From Nymphaea colorata (lineage: Eukaryota > Streptophyta > Magnoliopsida > Nymphaeales > Nymphaeaceae): a stretch of 64,000 bases of DNA. Where the stretch lies: contig NC_045143.1 in NCBI RefSeq assembly GCF_008831285.2, positions 8,379,503 to 8,443,502 of the forward strand. Reading direction: 5' to 3'. Positions 33,711-44,551 of the stretch are shown in pieces. A model generated the notes under the pieces. That model had not been told where the DNA came from and did no database searches. It worked only from the letters and a program-made list of their open reading frames with translations. Position 1 is the stretch's first letter; each line of letters opens with the position of its first letter. The position numbers and the translations under genes are program-made.

Positions 33711-34678
33711 TTTTTGCCAAACCTAGTTTTGATGCCACTCAAATATGCTTAAAACAGAGTTCTGGTAACTCTAAAACGCATTTTTATTTTGTCATCCAAA
33801 CAGCTCTTTTAGTTTTCAAAACAATCTATCTTATTTATTGTTCTGTTTGCTTCACCCATGCCTAGCCAAGTACTTTTCTCTTATGGTTTAAAATCACAAT
33901 GGTGAAAATTATAGTTTAGGGATTGAAAACATGTTATTTTACTTATTTCCATTTTAGTGAATTAAACTTGACTTAACTTGGGCCATTCTACTGAATTAGA
34001 CTTACTCTTATATTAATTTGTTTATATTTTTACATTTTAAAAAAATGATTTGTTTGAACAAACTCAGAACTGATTCATCTGAACGGGTGAATCGGCCTGT
34101 TTGCCGATTCATTGGAGCTCCACGAAGGTATTGAAGAAAGCAATGGGTCAAAATCTGGTCCGGACAAGCCACGTGATCTGTATTCATGCCTCATTTTCGA
34201 TACGGAGACTGTACACTGGAGGAGGCTAATTATATTACAGGTCCACACATATATCCAATTTTTTATATAGTTCTGGATATATATATATATATATAATACG
34301 CCGATTTGGCGAATCGACGGAATTCAGTGATTCAGTTGTAATGTTAACAAAAGGGAAAAATATTTTCTAAAGAATAAATAATACAAAAATATGCTAATTC
34401 AATCAAAGTAAAATGTGACGGTAATGCTAATTCGATGAGCAATACAAGCTTTCTCTCAGATACAGTATGATCAAAGACATTCAAAATACGTTTGATGGAA
34501 AGAACATTGTGGTTTTAGAACACATATTCTTAAAATATATACAAACACCATGTTTAATTATATTCTGAGAAATTTGATATTTTTCTACATCACATCACCA
34601 TATTTCTTAATAAAAAGGGTTTGCAACACGTGTGATATGCATTCTAAGAACACCAAATTTATGACTCGCTCAAGTATA

Positions 34679-34727
<49 letters not shown>

Positions 34728-35722
34728 CGATCACATTCCATGGTTTTAAGTGGGCACAAATAACTTGGTTGGACGGATGGCTTATGAGGTTATTTTTACA
34801 ATAGAATTTTACTGACTTTACTAGAGATAAATTTTTTACTACACATAAAAAGAATTGTTTTTTTTTAATTATTTCTAAAGTTTTTGAATAAAAAATGGCA
34901 TCTGCACCGTTAGTTTCTTCAAGGAGAGAAAAAAGAACTCTTAGAAACATGAAAACTTTAATATTTAGGGTACTTCAAGTCATCGCTGAGATCCACTGTT
35001 AAGTAGCCCAACAAAACAAAAATTTCAGATACTCTGGAATCAGAGATCAATGGGAAGCAAACATGCCATCAGTTTATCTTTCGACCACGTTCTGTTTCCT
35101 GATCTCCATATCTGGATTGTGCACTAATGAAAGTTTAGTTGTAAATTCTATTTTCATGGGCACGACTAAATAGTTTGACTGAACCTTGTGACGGGAAAAA
35201 GAAGAGGAGCTTTGGCCTCCTCACAGTTTCTCCCCCATTGTTGGAACTTTATGTAGCAAGGATGGGACGTAGGTTAAGGATGGAAAAAAGATGCATTTAG
35301 AAAAAAAATGATACCGAAAACACTTTAACTAAGAAAATAGCTGGAGTAGAAAAACTTTTAGAAAAGCTCTAAGAAGCGTTTCTGATTCTTTGTCTGCCAA
35401 GCTCCTATCATATATTTGTTTATTTTTTTCATGTTGCGCTAATTAAAAGGAAGAGGAAGAAGAAGAAAAAAAAAACAATCCATTGTCCCAAACACCCTTA
35501 ACATTAACAGTTTGTTTGGATGGAGGGAGAGGGGAAAGAAAGGAATGAAAAAAAAAAAAACTTTTTTTGAGTTTGGATAACTAATAATGTAAAAGAAAAG
35601 AAAATGAAAATGTGTTTGGATAAAGGGAATGATGTTCATTTCCTTTCCTTTCTTATCTTATCTTTTTCCTCCTCATTCTCTTTCCTTTCCTTTCTTTTCT
35701 CCCATTCATTTTTGCAGCGACA
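33711..35722. other. Intergenic DNA and upstream region of LFS-like gene 3
   Basis: It contains (TA)n at 34683-34725, a repeat at 34440-34610 related to 41165-41300, and a pyrimidine-rich tract of TTTCC/TTTTC words at about 35637-35705 just before the ATG of LFS-like gene 3, which probably forms its leader. No further gene is supported. Confidence 0.4.
34683..34725. repeat. (TA)n microsatellite
   Basis: 43 bp of alternating TA. Confidence 0.95.
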
Positions 35723-36256
35723 ATGGCAGAGGAAATGCAGCAGCAGCAGGACATGTACGAGGGGAAGGTGAAGGCCACCATAAAAGAGGCGACGGCGGAC
35801 CAAGTGTGGCCTCTCCTCGCCGATTTCTGCGGCATCCACAGGTGGATGCCGAGCGTCGAAACACGTCTGGACGTAGGCGTCGCCGGAGAGATCGGCTGCG
35901 TCCGGCACTGCGCCACGAAGGACCTGTCACCAGTCAACGGCGAGAGCGTGGGGTGGGCAAGGGAGAGGTTGACGAGCATCGACCACGCCAGCCGGAAGCT
36001 GAGCTACGTCGTCGTGGACAACAACATCGGCTGGAGGCACTACAAGGCGGAGTGGGAGGTCGTCGACGAGGAGGATGCTGGAGGGTGCCGGGTCGAGTGG
36101 TCGTTCAGGATGGAGCCGGACGAGGAGTGGGGCGAAAAGCCGCTAGGGCCTCTCGTGGCGTCTGCTTTGGAGACGATAGCCCGGGCGATTAATGAGGAGT
36201 TCCTTGCAAGGGATGATGGTGGTCAAGGCCGGTATGCCGTAGACGAGAGGCAGTAA
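35723..36256 (+). CDS. Lachrymatory factor synthase-like protein 3 (177 aa)
   Basis: Third intronless paralogue. It starts MAEEMQQQ and carries EGKVKATIKEATADQVWPLLADFC (13-36), HRWMPSV, AGEIGCVRHC (54-63), WARERL (78-83), NNIGW and VEWSFRMEP. Compared with the other two copies it lacks the Cys of TCRLEGG (here TRLDVG, one residue shorter), has His instead of Tyr after the conserved Arg61, and has a divergent polar tail ending DERQ. Glu81 is kept. These changes may alter the pocket, so sub- or neofunctionalisation is possible but unproven. The ATG follows a pyrimidine-rich leader at 35637-35705. Confidence 0.9.
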   Translation: MAEEMQQQQDMYEGKVKATIKEATADQVWPLLADFCGIHRWMPSVETRLDVGVAGEIGCVRHCATKDLSPVNGESVGWARERLTSIDHASRKLSYVVVDNNIGWRHYKAEWEVVDEEDAGGCRVEWSFRMEPDEEWGEKPLGPLVASALETIARAINEEFLARDDGGQGRYAVDERQ

Positions 36257-36771
36257 CGTGGCCGACTCCCTTGCCGGCCGGCAGTAGGAAGAGGGTTCTT
36301 ACATGACGTTTTTCTGTAGTTTTCTCTTCATCTGCAATTGTGGTCGGAACATGACAAAACTTCGTGTCAGATTTCAACTTTCAAGTTTTACTTTCACAGT
36401 GCATCTGCGATTAAGCGTCATCGATATTAGAGTTTATGGCATTCGACAATTCACCCTTTGTAACTCTAAGATCAGAGGTTGGTGATTTGGAAGAACAAAT
36501 TTTACGTACAGTAGAACAAGATTATGATAAAATCAAGGACGATTAGAAAGACCCAATGCAACTCATGAAGCTGCCGATTTGGTGAATTCATGCAACTCAG
36601 CTGAATCCGAAAAGAAAAAACTTCTTATACAATTTAATTAAATGATTTAAAGTTAATATATTTGAAAAACCCACAAATAACAAAAGGCAACTCTTGAAAT
36701 TGGCCACTGAATCGAATTGGTGGCAGTCGATACAAAGTCATTTTGATGATATTGATCCCAAAGTATGGGAC
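36257..36771. other. Intergenic DNA
   Basis: 3' flank of LFS-like gene 3 up to the Copia LTR. No other gene is supported. Confidence 0.4.
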
Positions 36772-37147
36772 TGTGGAAACAAAGACCTTATTAGAACATA
36801 GAGGAACAGAGAGTTTTTGGAAAGATGTTTATAGAGGTTCAGGATAAACCTACCTCCTCTTCTTTCAATCACAGTTACCTATTGAGTTTGTTGAGTTGAG
36901 GTTCTATTATGTTTTTGTAGATGTACAAGTCTCAACAGATCTTTGATTACAATTTTAGAATACACAATTTCTTTCTTTTATAGATTTATGGATGTTAATT
37001 CCTTCCTCTTTGAATTGGACGTATCTTCTTTTACTGAGTCCATTTCCTTTGCCGGTATAGCCGTTGAGCTTTCCTTTTCTTGATTTGGTAGTTTCTTACT
37101 TCCTATCCTTTGTCATCTAGTGTCTTAACATCTCTCAGAAAACTCAA
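36772..37147 (-). mobile_element. Copia 3' LTR (candidate, about 376 bp)
   Basis: Read on the minus strand it begins TGTTGAGTTTTCTGAG (from 37147) directly after the pol C-terminus and ends TTTCCACA at 36772. A TATA-like ATCTATAAAAG and TTGTAATC-type sequence lie inside, as usual in Copia LTRs. A second possible end is near 36789 (TTCTAATA). No 5' LTR is in the window, so the boundary cannot be checked by LTR-LTR comparison. Confidence 0.55.
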
Positions 37148-40100
37148 CAGTACAAGAATGACGATGAGTTTGGAACGAATGGTATGGAGGGGAGTGATGG
37201 GCAATGGTTTAGTGAGTATATCTGCTAGTTGATGTGAGGATGGAATATGTTTAAATAATAGTTGATTTTAGGCAATGCGGTCATGAACAAAGTATGTGGT
37301 TAGATGTAGATTATTCAATGGTTGTATCAGCAGTCCAAAGTTAACGGTGCTTTTAACGTAGCGCAGTATCCTTTTAACTACTGACCAATGCTTTTGAGTG
37401 AGTCTGTGCATAAACTGACAAACTTTGTTTACTGAAAATGCTAAGTCGGGTCATGTTAGTGTTAGGTATTGGAGAGCTCCAACCATCTGCTCGTATTCGG
37501 TAGGGTTGTGATATGCTACTTCGGTGCCTTGGGAGAGAGCTTTTGAGGGCAACATAGGCGATGGTGCAAGTTTGGCTTTGACCATGTTGGTTCGCTTGAG
37601 AAGGTCTAGGCAATACTGTTGTTGTGATAAAAGGAGGCCATCAGCAAAGTGACATACGTGAGTGCCAAGAAAATAGTTGAGCAGTCCAAGGCCTTTTAGA
37701 GCAAAGGCTTTGTTAAGATTTTTTATCAATGTGCCGATGTGGTGGGGAGAATTTTTGGTAACTAGTATGTTATCGACATACATTAATACATATGCCACAA
37801 AGGACACTGATAAATGAAAAGAGAGGTGTCAGTTTTGGATATAGAAAAACCATAACTTACCAAGTCTTCGCTAAGTTTTTGATACCAAGCTCGAGGAGCT
37901 TGTTTGAGACCATAAATCGTCTTTTGAAGCTTGAATACGAAATTAGGCTTTTGTTCGAAGCTGGGTGGTTGATCCATAAAAATTGTTTCATGTAACTCAC
38001 CATTTTGAAAGACATCGTGAACATCAAGTTGATGCACATCCCATTTAAAAGTATATGCAAGAGTTAAAATTGTTCTAATGGTGGTGAGTTTAACTACAGG
38101 ACTAAAGGTGTCAAAGTAGTCGACTCCCTCTTCTTACGTGTAGCCATTGGCTACATGACATGCTTTGTAGCGTTTCAGAGATCCATCCGCTTTTCTTTTG
38201 ACTTTGAATATCCATTTAAACCCTGCAATGTTTTGATTGGCTGATCGATGAACAAGGGTCCAAGTATGGTTTTCAATAAGAGCTTTATATTCATTGGTCA
38301 TTGCTTGAACCCAGTGGAGGTTGGATTTGGCTTTGGTGTAAGACATTGGTTCAAGAAGATCTAGTGGACAGTATATGTGAGGGCATTGGGTACTCTCATC
38401 CCATTCATAGAACGAGTGGTCATAGCGTGAGTGCAGGCAGGAGGGGCAATATTTGAAAGGATAGGTGGAGGCGAAGGTTCAAGAATGGGTGACGGTAGAG
38501 GTGCATCTTGAGAGAGGTGTGAGTTGGCTGGGATTAGGTGAATGATTAGTGGGCTGAATGGGTGGCAGTAGAGGTGCATCTTGAGAGAGGTTTGAGATGT
38601 TGGGATCATGTCTGAAGGTGAATGATTAGTGGGCTGGTCACTCCTTTCAACATGGTTATGACTGGAGTCTTGAGGATCTATGTTCTGTGAAGGAGGAATA
38701 TAGGATGAAGTTATGAGAATGAGTATAGAATTATGAGCTTCAGAATCTCGTTCATTCAAATTGGAATCATTTTGGAAAGGAAATTTATTTTCGTCAAAAA
38801 TCACATTGTGAGAGACAAGAATTTTGTTTGTGGTTTTGTTCAAACATAGGTATCCCTTTTGTTTGTTGCTATATCCTACATAAACATGTTCCTTTGTCTT
38901 GAAATCTAGTTTATTTTGATGGTAAGCGAAGTTTAAGAAAACATGCGCAGCCAAAATTTTTAAGGAATTTAAAATTCAGTTCAAGCCCATAGAGTTTTTC
39001 TAATAGACTATTGTGTACAGTAATATGATATGGTAACCTATTGATCAAATATACAACAGTGGCAAAGGCACAAGACCAAAATTTTTGAGGCATATGAACA
39101 TGACTTAAAAGACATAAGCCAGTTTCTACTATATGTATGTGTTTGCATTCAACGGCTCCATTTTGCTCATGCATGTGTGGGCATGAAACACGATGAGATA
39201 TCCCTGCAGCATCAAACATCGGTTTGAGAGCTGTGAACTCTCCTCTTCCATCGGATTGAAAACATTTAATTCTTCTTTCAAAAAAGTTTTCTGCCTTGCT
39301 TTTGAAATCAGAGAACATAGCCACCACATCAGATTTTTGAGTTAGGAAGTATATCCACGTGAATTTTGTGTGTGCATCAATAAAGTGGACATAATATTTG
39401 AATCTATCAAAACTTAGAACAAGTGCAGGACCCCACACATCTGAATAAATTAAATCAAGAGGCTTAGAAATAATATGAGTTGAATTAGTAAAAGGTAAAG
39501 TATGGGACTTTCCTCGTTGACAATCAATGCACACATGATTTTTAATTTGTCCATAAGAAGGCAATCCAAAACGACTAATGACTTGCTGAACCACACGATA
39601 GGCGGCATGTTCTAGACGACTATGCCATTGATCAACTGACGCTCTTTCTCCAATTAAAATGTCCTTATTGATCATGTACAGCTTATTGCGTCAGACACCA
39701 TCAAGTTTAAAATAGTAAAGGCCATTTTGACCTGGTCCTCGAAAGAGTTCACTCATTGTCTCCAGATCCTTCACAATACAAACATGAGGGTAAAATTCCG
39801 TAACAACATTATTGTCATTAGTAAATTTATGAACTGAATCAAATTTTTCGTAATACAAGGAAAATATAATATTTCTTTAAACAAGAATCTGGAATCATTC
39901 TTTGTAAAGTAGGAGAAACCATGGTTAAGAAAGTGCAAACCTGTGCCATTTCTTACTCTAACCATTTCCTTTCCTTCATAAGGAACATGCTTGGATAATG
40001 CGTTCAGATCATTTGTCGCACGATGGGAGGCCCCGAAACTGAATACCACATTGCATCATTCATTCATGCATTAAAAACATACAAAGCATGGGGAGGAGAA

Positions 40101-40565
40101 AAATTCTTACTGGTGGCAGCATTATTTAGTTGTTGTTTTCCTTTAGGTTTGGCTATGTTATAGCACATCTTGGCTAAATGGCCCGGTTTATCACAGTATT
40201 GAAAAATTACCCAATTTCTGATTTGCTTGTAATAACCCTTCATTCTCCACGGTTGTTGTTCATGGTATTAATTTTTGCTTGACTATAAGGTTCTTGTTTA
40301 AGGAATTGATGATTGGATTGGTATCAATCTTTGCTTCTTTTAGCTGAGATTCATCCGTCAACAACATACTATAGAGATCAGCTAGAAACAAAGGATCAAA
40401 TCTAGTAGCTATCGATGTCTTAAATGTGTTGTATTCTTGTGGGAGTGCTCTTAAGATATGTAAGACTAAATCATATTTGGTGTCTGAACCTGACAAGCCT
40501 TTGTTGTGAGACATGTTGATTACTTTCCTTCTTTGATACATGCTTGTGTGGCTTGAAAGAGCCAA
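37148..40565 (-). pseudogene. Degenerate Ty1/Copia retrotransposon (gag-pol)
   Basis: Read on the minus strand, the order is the 3' part of gag (40565-40260), a CCHC zinc knuckle near 40205-40160 whose first Cys is replaced by Phe, a protease region with FSFGASH where DSGASH is expected (about 40050-39771), GAG-pre-integrase and integrase core (39675-38911), a variable linker with an internal duplication (38640-38460), reverse transcriptase (38346-37451), and a collapsed RNase H. Damage includes a TAA at 38134-38136 in the RT region, frame changes, YVDN in place of YVDD, and loss of most of RNase H. The 5' part of gag and the 5' LTR are missing, replaced at 40566 by family B-like sequence. 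It cannot be autonomous. Confidence 0.9.
38460..38640 (-). repeat. Internal duplication in the Copia linker
   Basis: GTAGAGGTGCATCTTGAGAG and GGTGAATGATTAGTGGGCTG each occur twice (plus-strand reading) about 80-110 bp apart, in the low-complexity linker between integrase and reverse transcriptase. Confidence 0.8.
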
Positions 40566-40715
40566 ATGGGAAATCAGAAATTATAGTGGAGTCTATCTTT
40601 GTTTTTTGTCTTTTTGGTTCTGGTTAAAATTTTGAAACTATAGTTTAGTTTGACTAAAATTTTAAAACTATAGTTTGGCCCCAGTGACAAAAAATTGCTG
40701 CCTCCATCCTTGGGT
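40566..40715. mobile_element. Family B-like fragment abutting the Copia element
   Basis: It contains the family interior twice (AAAATTTTGAAACTATAGTTT and AAAATTTTAAAACTATAGTTT) and ends GCTGCCTCCATCCTTGGG, a diverged right terminus. It marks the point where Copia gag is lost. Confidence 0.45.
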
Positions 40716-42083
40716 AAGACTCTCATCTCCTTCTCGTTGCTTCCAAAGCATAGGGTTTTGGGATTGGTACCCCTAAGGGTAGCTAACTTTTTGACTACTA
40801 ATCACTAGTCACTTGTCCAGCTAGGTATGCCTAACTAGGTATGCCTAACGGTTACACATCTTTTAGTTAGGGTTCTAGGTGAGACCCGATGAGTATTTGA
40901 TCTTATTACTCGGAAGAGAGCTAAAATTCTCACCCAACCTCTTATTGTCATAGGTATTAGACATGTTTTAATGCTTTGGTGTGTCATCATAGCTGTGCTT
41001 CAACTTGCTTGTCGGTAACACACTTTTTGCAAGATAGAATGTTGATGCCTTGGGGATTCGAAAGAGAGAGTGATCACTACGTGTGCCCATCTTGTCCATT
41101 GGTTATGTTCATTTCACTCATTGTGGAAAGAAATTTTTTAGAGAAGTATTAACTCTACTAAGAACATGAGCTTTGTCTGAGATATGTTATGATCAATGAC
41201 TTTGAAAGGGAGATATTGTGTTTTTAGAATACATGTTTTCATAATAAGAACAGTATTACGTCTATTTTCTAAGAAATAAGATATTTTTCTAAATCTAGTA
41301 ATTAAATGCTGGACAAATCACACTATGTTTCTTGAAAAAGGAACATGATATTTTCAAGACGTGTTATAAATACACGTGCTCTAATTATATAATAACACAA
41401 TGTTCTTTTCAACATGGATACATACTGCGTTGTTTGAAGGGCTAGGATTGTTTGCGAGTAACTTATCCTGAAACTAAGTTATTCTTGCTATAAATTTTTC
41501 CTGAGTAAAATGAAAGTTTTTCTAGCAAATTCTATAAATATTGAAGGACTCTGAATAGCATCATAATCTTTAAATAATAGATGTCGGCCAAGCAAAATTT
41601 TAAAAACAAAAGTTGGCATTTTTTTTATCTCATTATGTGAGGAATTGAAATCAGCTAGTTGCTGAATGTTGCAGGAAGAATCTTTGCAGACTATCTCTAA
41701 AAATACCTTATAATAAAAGCATTATACCTTATGACAAAAGCATTAGTAATTGTTTATGGCCTTTTCAAGTAACAGTTTTTAAAAGCTTTTAATATCATAT
41801 TTAATTATTTAACTATCTGGCAACATTTGGTAGCCGGCTCATGATATGGGACCCTCTCTTTCTCTTTCTTACCTCTTCCAAACTAAGCAAAAACTGATCT
41901 CTTTCTCTTCAACTTCTTCCAATAGCAGACTCTCTCTCTCTCTCTCTCTCTTAGTCGTTCAGATGCCTGATGCACAAAATCTATATAGTGGGGTGAATTG
42001 GGTAAGGTCCGTTGGATCCTCATCATGTTATCGGGCCATAATATTCTTAGTCACCATCTCTTGCATTTTAAAGGTTTTTCTAT

Positions 42084-42086
<3 letters not shown>

Positions 42087-42149
<63 letters not shown>
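42087..42149. repeat. (TA)n microsatellite
   Basis: 63 bp of alternating TA. Confidence 0.95.
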
Positions 42150-42151
<2 letters not shown>

Positions 42152-43515
42152 TGATCGACACCTACACCAACACCGACGTAATAGCACATCGTTTATAAAG
42201 TTATAAAGTCCCCTCACGTGCTCCCCCTCTCTGGACGTGACGTCGCTTCCACGATCCATCAGCCCCCGTTGTTCACGCGGTTTGGGGTTCATTCCATGGC
42301 ACCAATTTGCCGTCCATATTGGCCGACGGCTCTATCTCCGAATATAGCCCCCGTCAGATTTGGGAGGTTGGTATATTTATCTAAAGTTTTAAGTTAGCCC
42401 TTACGAAAGTTTAAAAAAATATAAATTTGGTTCTTGTAAAAATTTAAGAAGAATATAGTTTGAAAGCCTCGGCCAGGAAATGTTCTTGGCTCCACATATG
42501 CTTAGATGTAACATTTTTTTTATTTAATAAGAAACTACAGCTAAACTTCAATTCCCATGCAAGGTCTTTGAAAATAACTTTTCTAGAAAAAAACCATTAA
42601 AATTAGCCTTTAAAGTTAAAAGAGAAACCTTGGGATGAGGCAAAAATCAAAGAGGGCACCTTTTGACTAATTCAAGTTTTTTTCTTTAAGCAAATGGGAA
42701 AGTTGTGAGTTGTTGGTAGCTTGAGTTATCCCCAAACCAAAAAATTGTGCATATGAATGTGCAATAACCAAAACATATTCATTAAAATAAACAAATAACT
42801 TTTTAAAATGGTAAAACAGGATCATGTTAAAGTATAAAATGTCTATCACTTTATAAAAATTCAAAAATACCTTCACTCCCTTTTTTAGTGCATGCTTGTT
42901 GCGTGCGCAGAAGTGTACAGGCAGCTCAATCGCTGAGTTATCTGAGTTATCCCCATGGAATCAACCAAAAGTAGTAATTATTTAGATAAAGAAACGAATT
43001 GGTTCTAACTTTTCAAAAAGAGATATGCCCATTCGTGAAACGGATTCTTTCACAAAGAGAGATAATATAAGAAAAAGGATCCACATGAACATGTTCAACT
43101 TTTGAAGCAGAAACAGAAACATGAACAAGATTGAATATTATTATAAACCGCCTTAGCGGCATCCACAATTGATATTTAAATGAAAAAAAAAAAGATTACA
43201 TTTATGGGTGCGTGTTTTTGTTATGCCACCAACAGTTGGTAGTGCATGTACGAAATTTTCAATTTATGAGAGGCTAAAAGTTAAAATGATAATTTTGGAA
43301 ATTTGCAAAAGGACGAAAGAACTTAGGGAATGATCATTAATTAAAGTCACCTAGTGTTGCTTGTCTACCACCATGACCGGCTTATTGGTCACTCCTCGAA
43401 TAAAGGAGGTGCTGCGGGATCTGGCGATGTAATATTCTCAGAGAACGCGTCATAGCCATTCAAAGTGGCTCAAGTTCAGTCTTTTGCTTCAAGCAATTCA
43501 AAAGTAGGATTTGTC

Positions 43516-43518
<3 letters not shown>

Positions 43519-43554
<36 letters not shown>
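43519..43554. repeat. (TA)n microsatellite
   Basis: 36 bp of alternating TA. Confidence 0.95.
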
Positions 43555-43557
<3 letters not shown>

Positions 43558-43740
43558 GACCTGTTGATTTATCATAATAGACAGTTGAGTTGAGAAGTTG
43601 AGAGAAAAACAAAAACAAAAGGTATGACTGTAGAGAGATAAGGAAAAAAAGTGTAAACTATCCCGTTATATTCCATAGTTTTAAACTCAAATTCATGGGC
43701 TATATATGTTTAGATTATAGAGAACTTCTTGCACAGAAGA

Positions 43741-43741
43741 T

Positions 43742-43805
<64 letters not shown>
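43741..43805. repeat. (TA)n microsatellite
   Basis: 65 bp of alternating TA with one C interruption. Confidence 0.95.
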
Positions 43806-43808
<3 letters not shown>

Positions 43809-44551
43809 CACTATAATCTGAACACATCATTATGGCCAAATTGCTCAATGGAGCACCTTAAAAAAGTGTTTATATGTTCTATGAATGATTTATCAAACTG
43901 TTCCGTTGCCAAACAAACTCTCAAAGTGCAGATGGGATCGCATGTGTTCGACTCATGAGGTGCGGTGCGTGTGATTATTCACATGCTTGTAGAATATAGA
44001 AGTAATTAAACTGCTCGTAGCTCACTGGTAGGGAAAAGGTCTTCAATTGGTTCCTTACATATTGCTGAGATAGAGACCGGAAAACGAATATCCAGTTAAG
44101 CAGCATATTCCGCCTGGAGCACTGCTGGGTCATTCCAATCAGCCATCGATCATTCAATCAGCCATCGAATATTCCAATCATCTATTCAAAGCGTTATAGT
44201 TCAGCATCTATATTTTTTTTTTTCACGTCTTCTACAGTTTAGCACGTCCTGCAGCTAAGATACCTGCTCGCCTTCTTTACGGTATCCCAAATTTTTCTAA
44301 AATACCTTTAGGATGATACAGCCCCCTTAAAAATGGGGAGTTGGGGTTCATAACCCGTGGTCAGTTCCTGAAAGAGAGGGAGATCTAAGCACAATCTCAC
44401 AGGCTTCTCTGTGATTTATATATATCATTTATTTTTTAACAGACACAATCAAGTACATGAATAGAGGTCAATGGAACATTTCTTTAATGGATGATGAGTA
44501 CTAGCTGAAATTTTGTAGTTTGTACTATAACCGACAGCATCCCTGGACATG

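Larger units (their letters stand above)
40716..44551. other. Intergenic DNA with AT microsatellites
   Basis: No gene supported. It contains a repeat at 41165-41300 related to 34440-34610, CT-rich DNA at 41932-41951, and long (AT)n tracts at 42087-42149, 43519-43554 and 43741-43805. The end of this interval is the 3' flank of the hydrolase gene. Confidence 0.4.
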
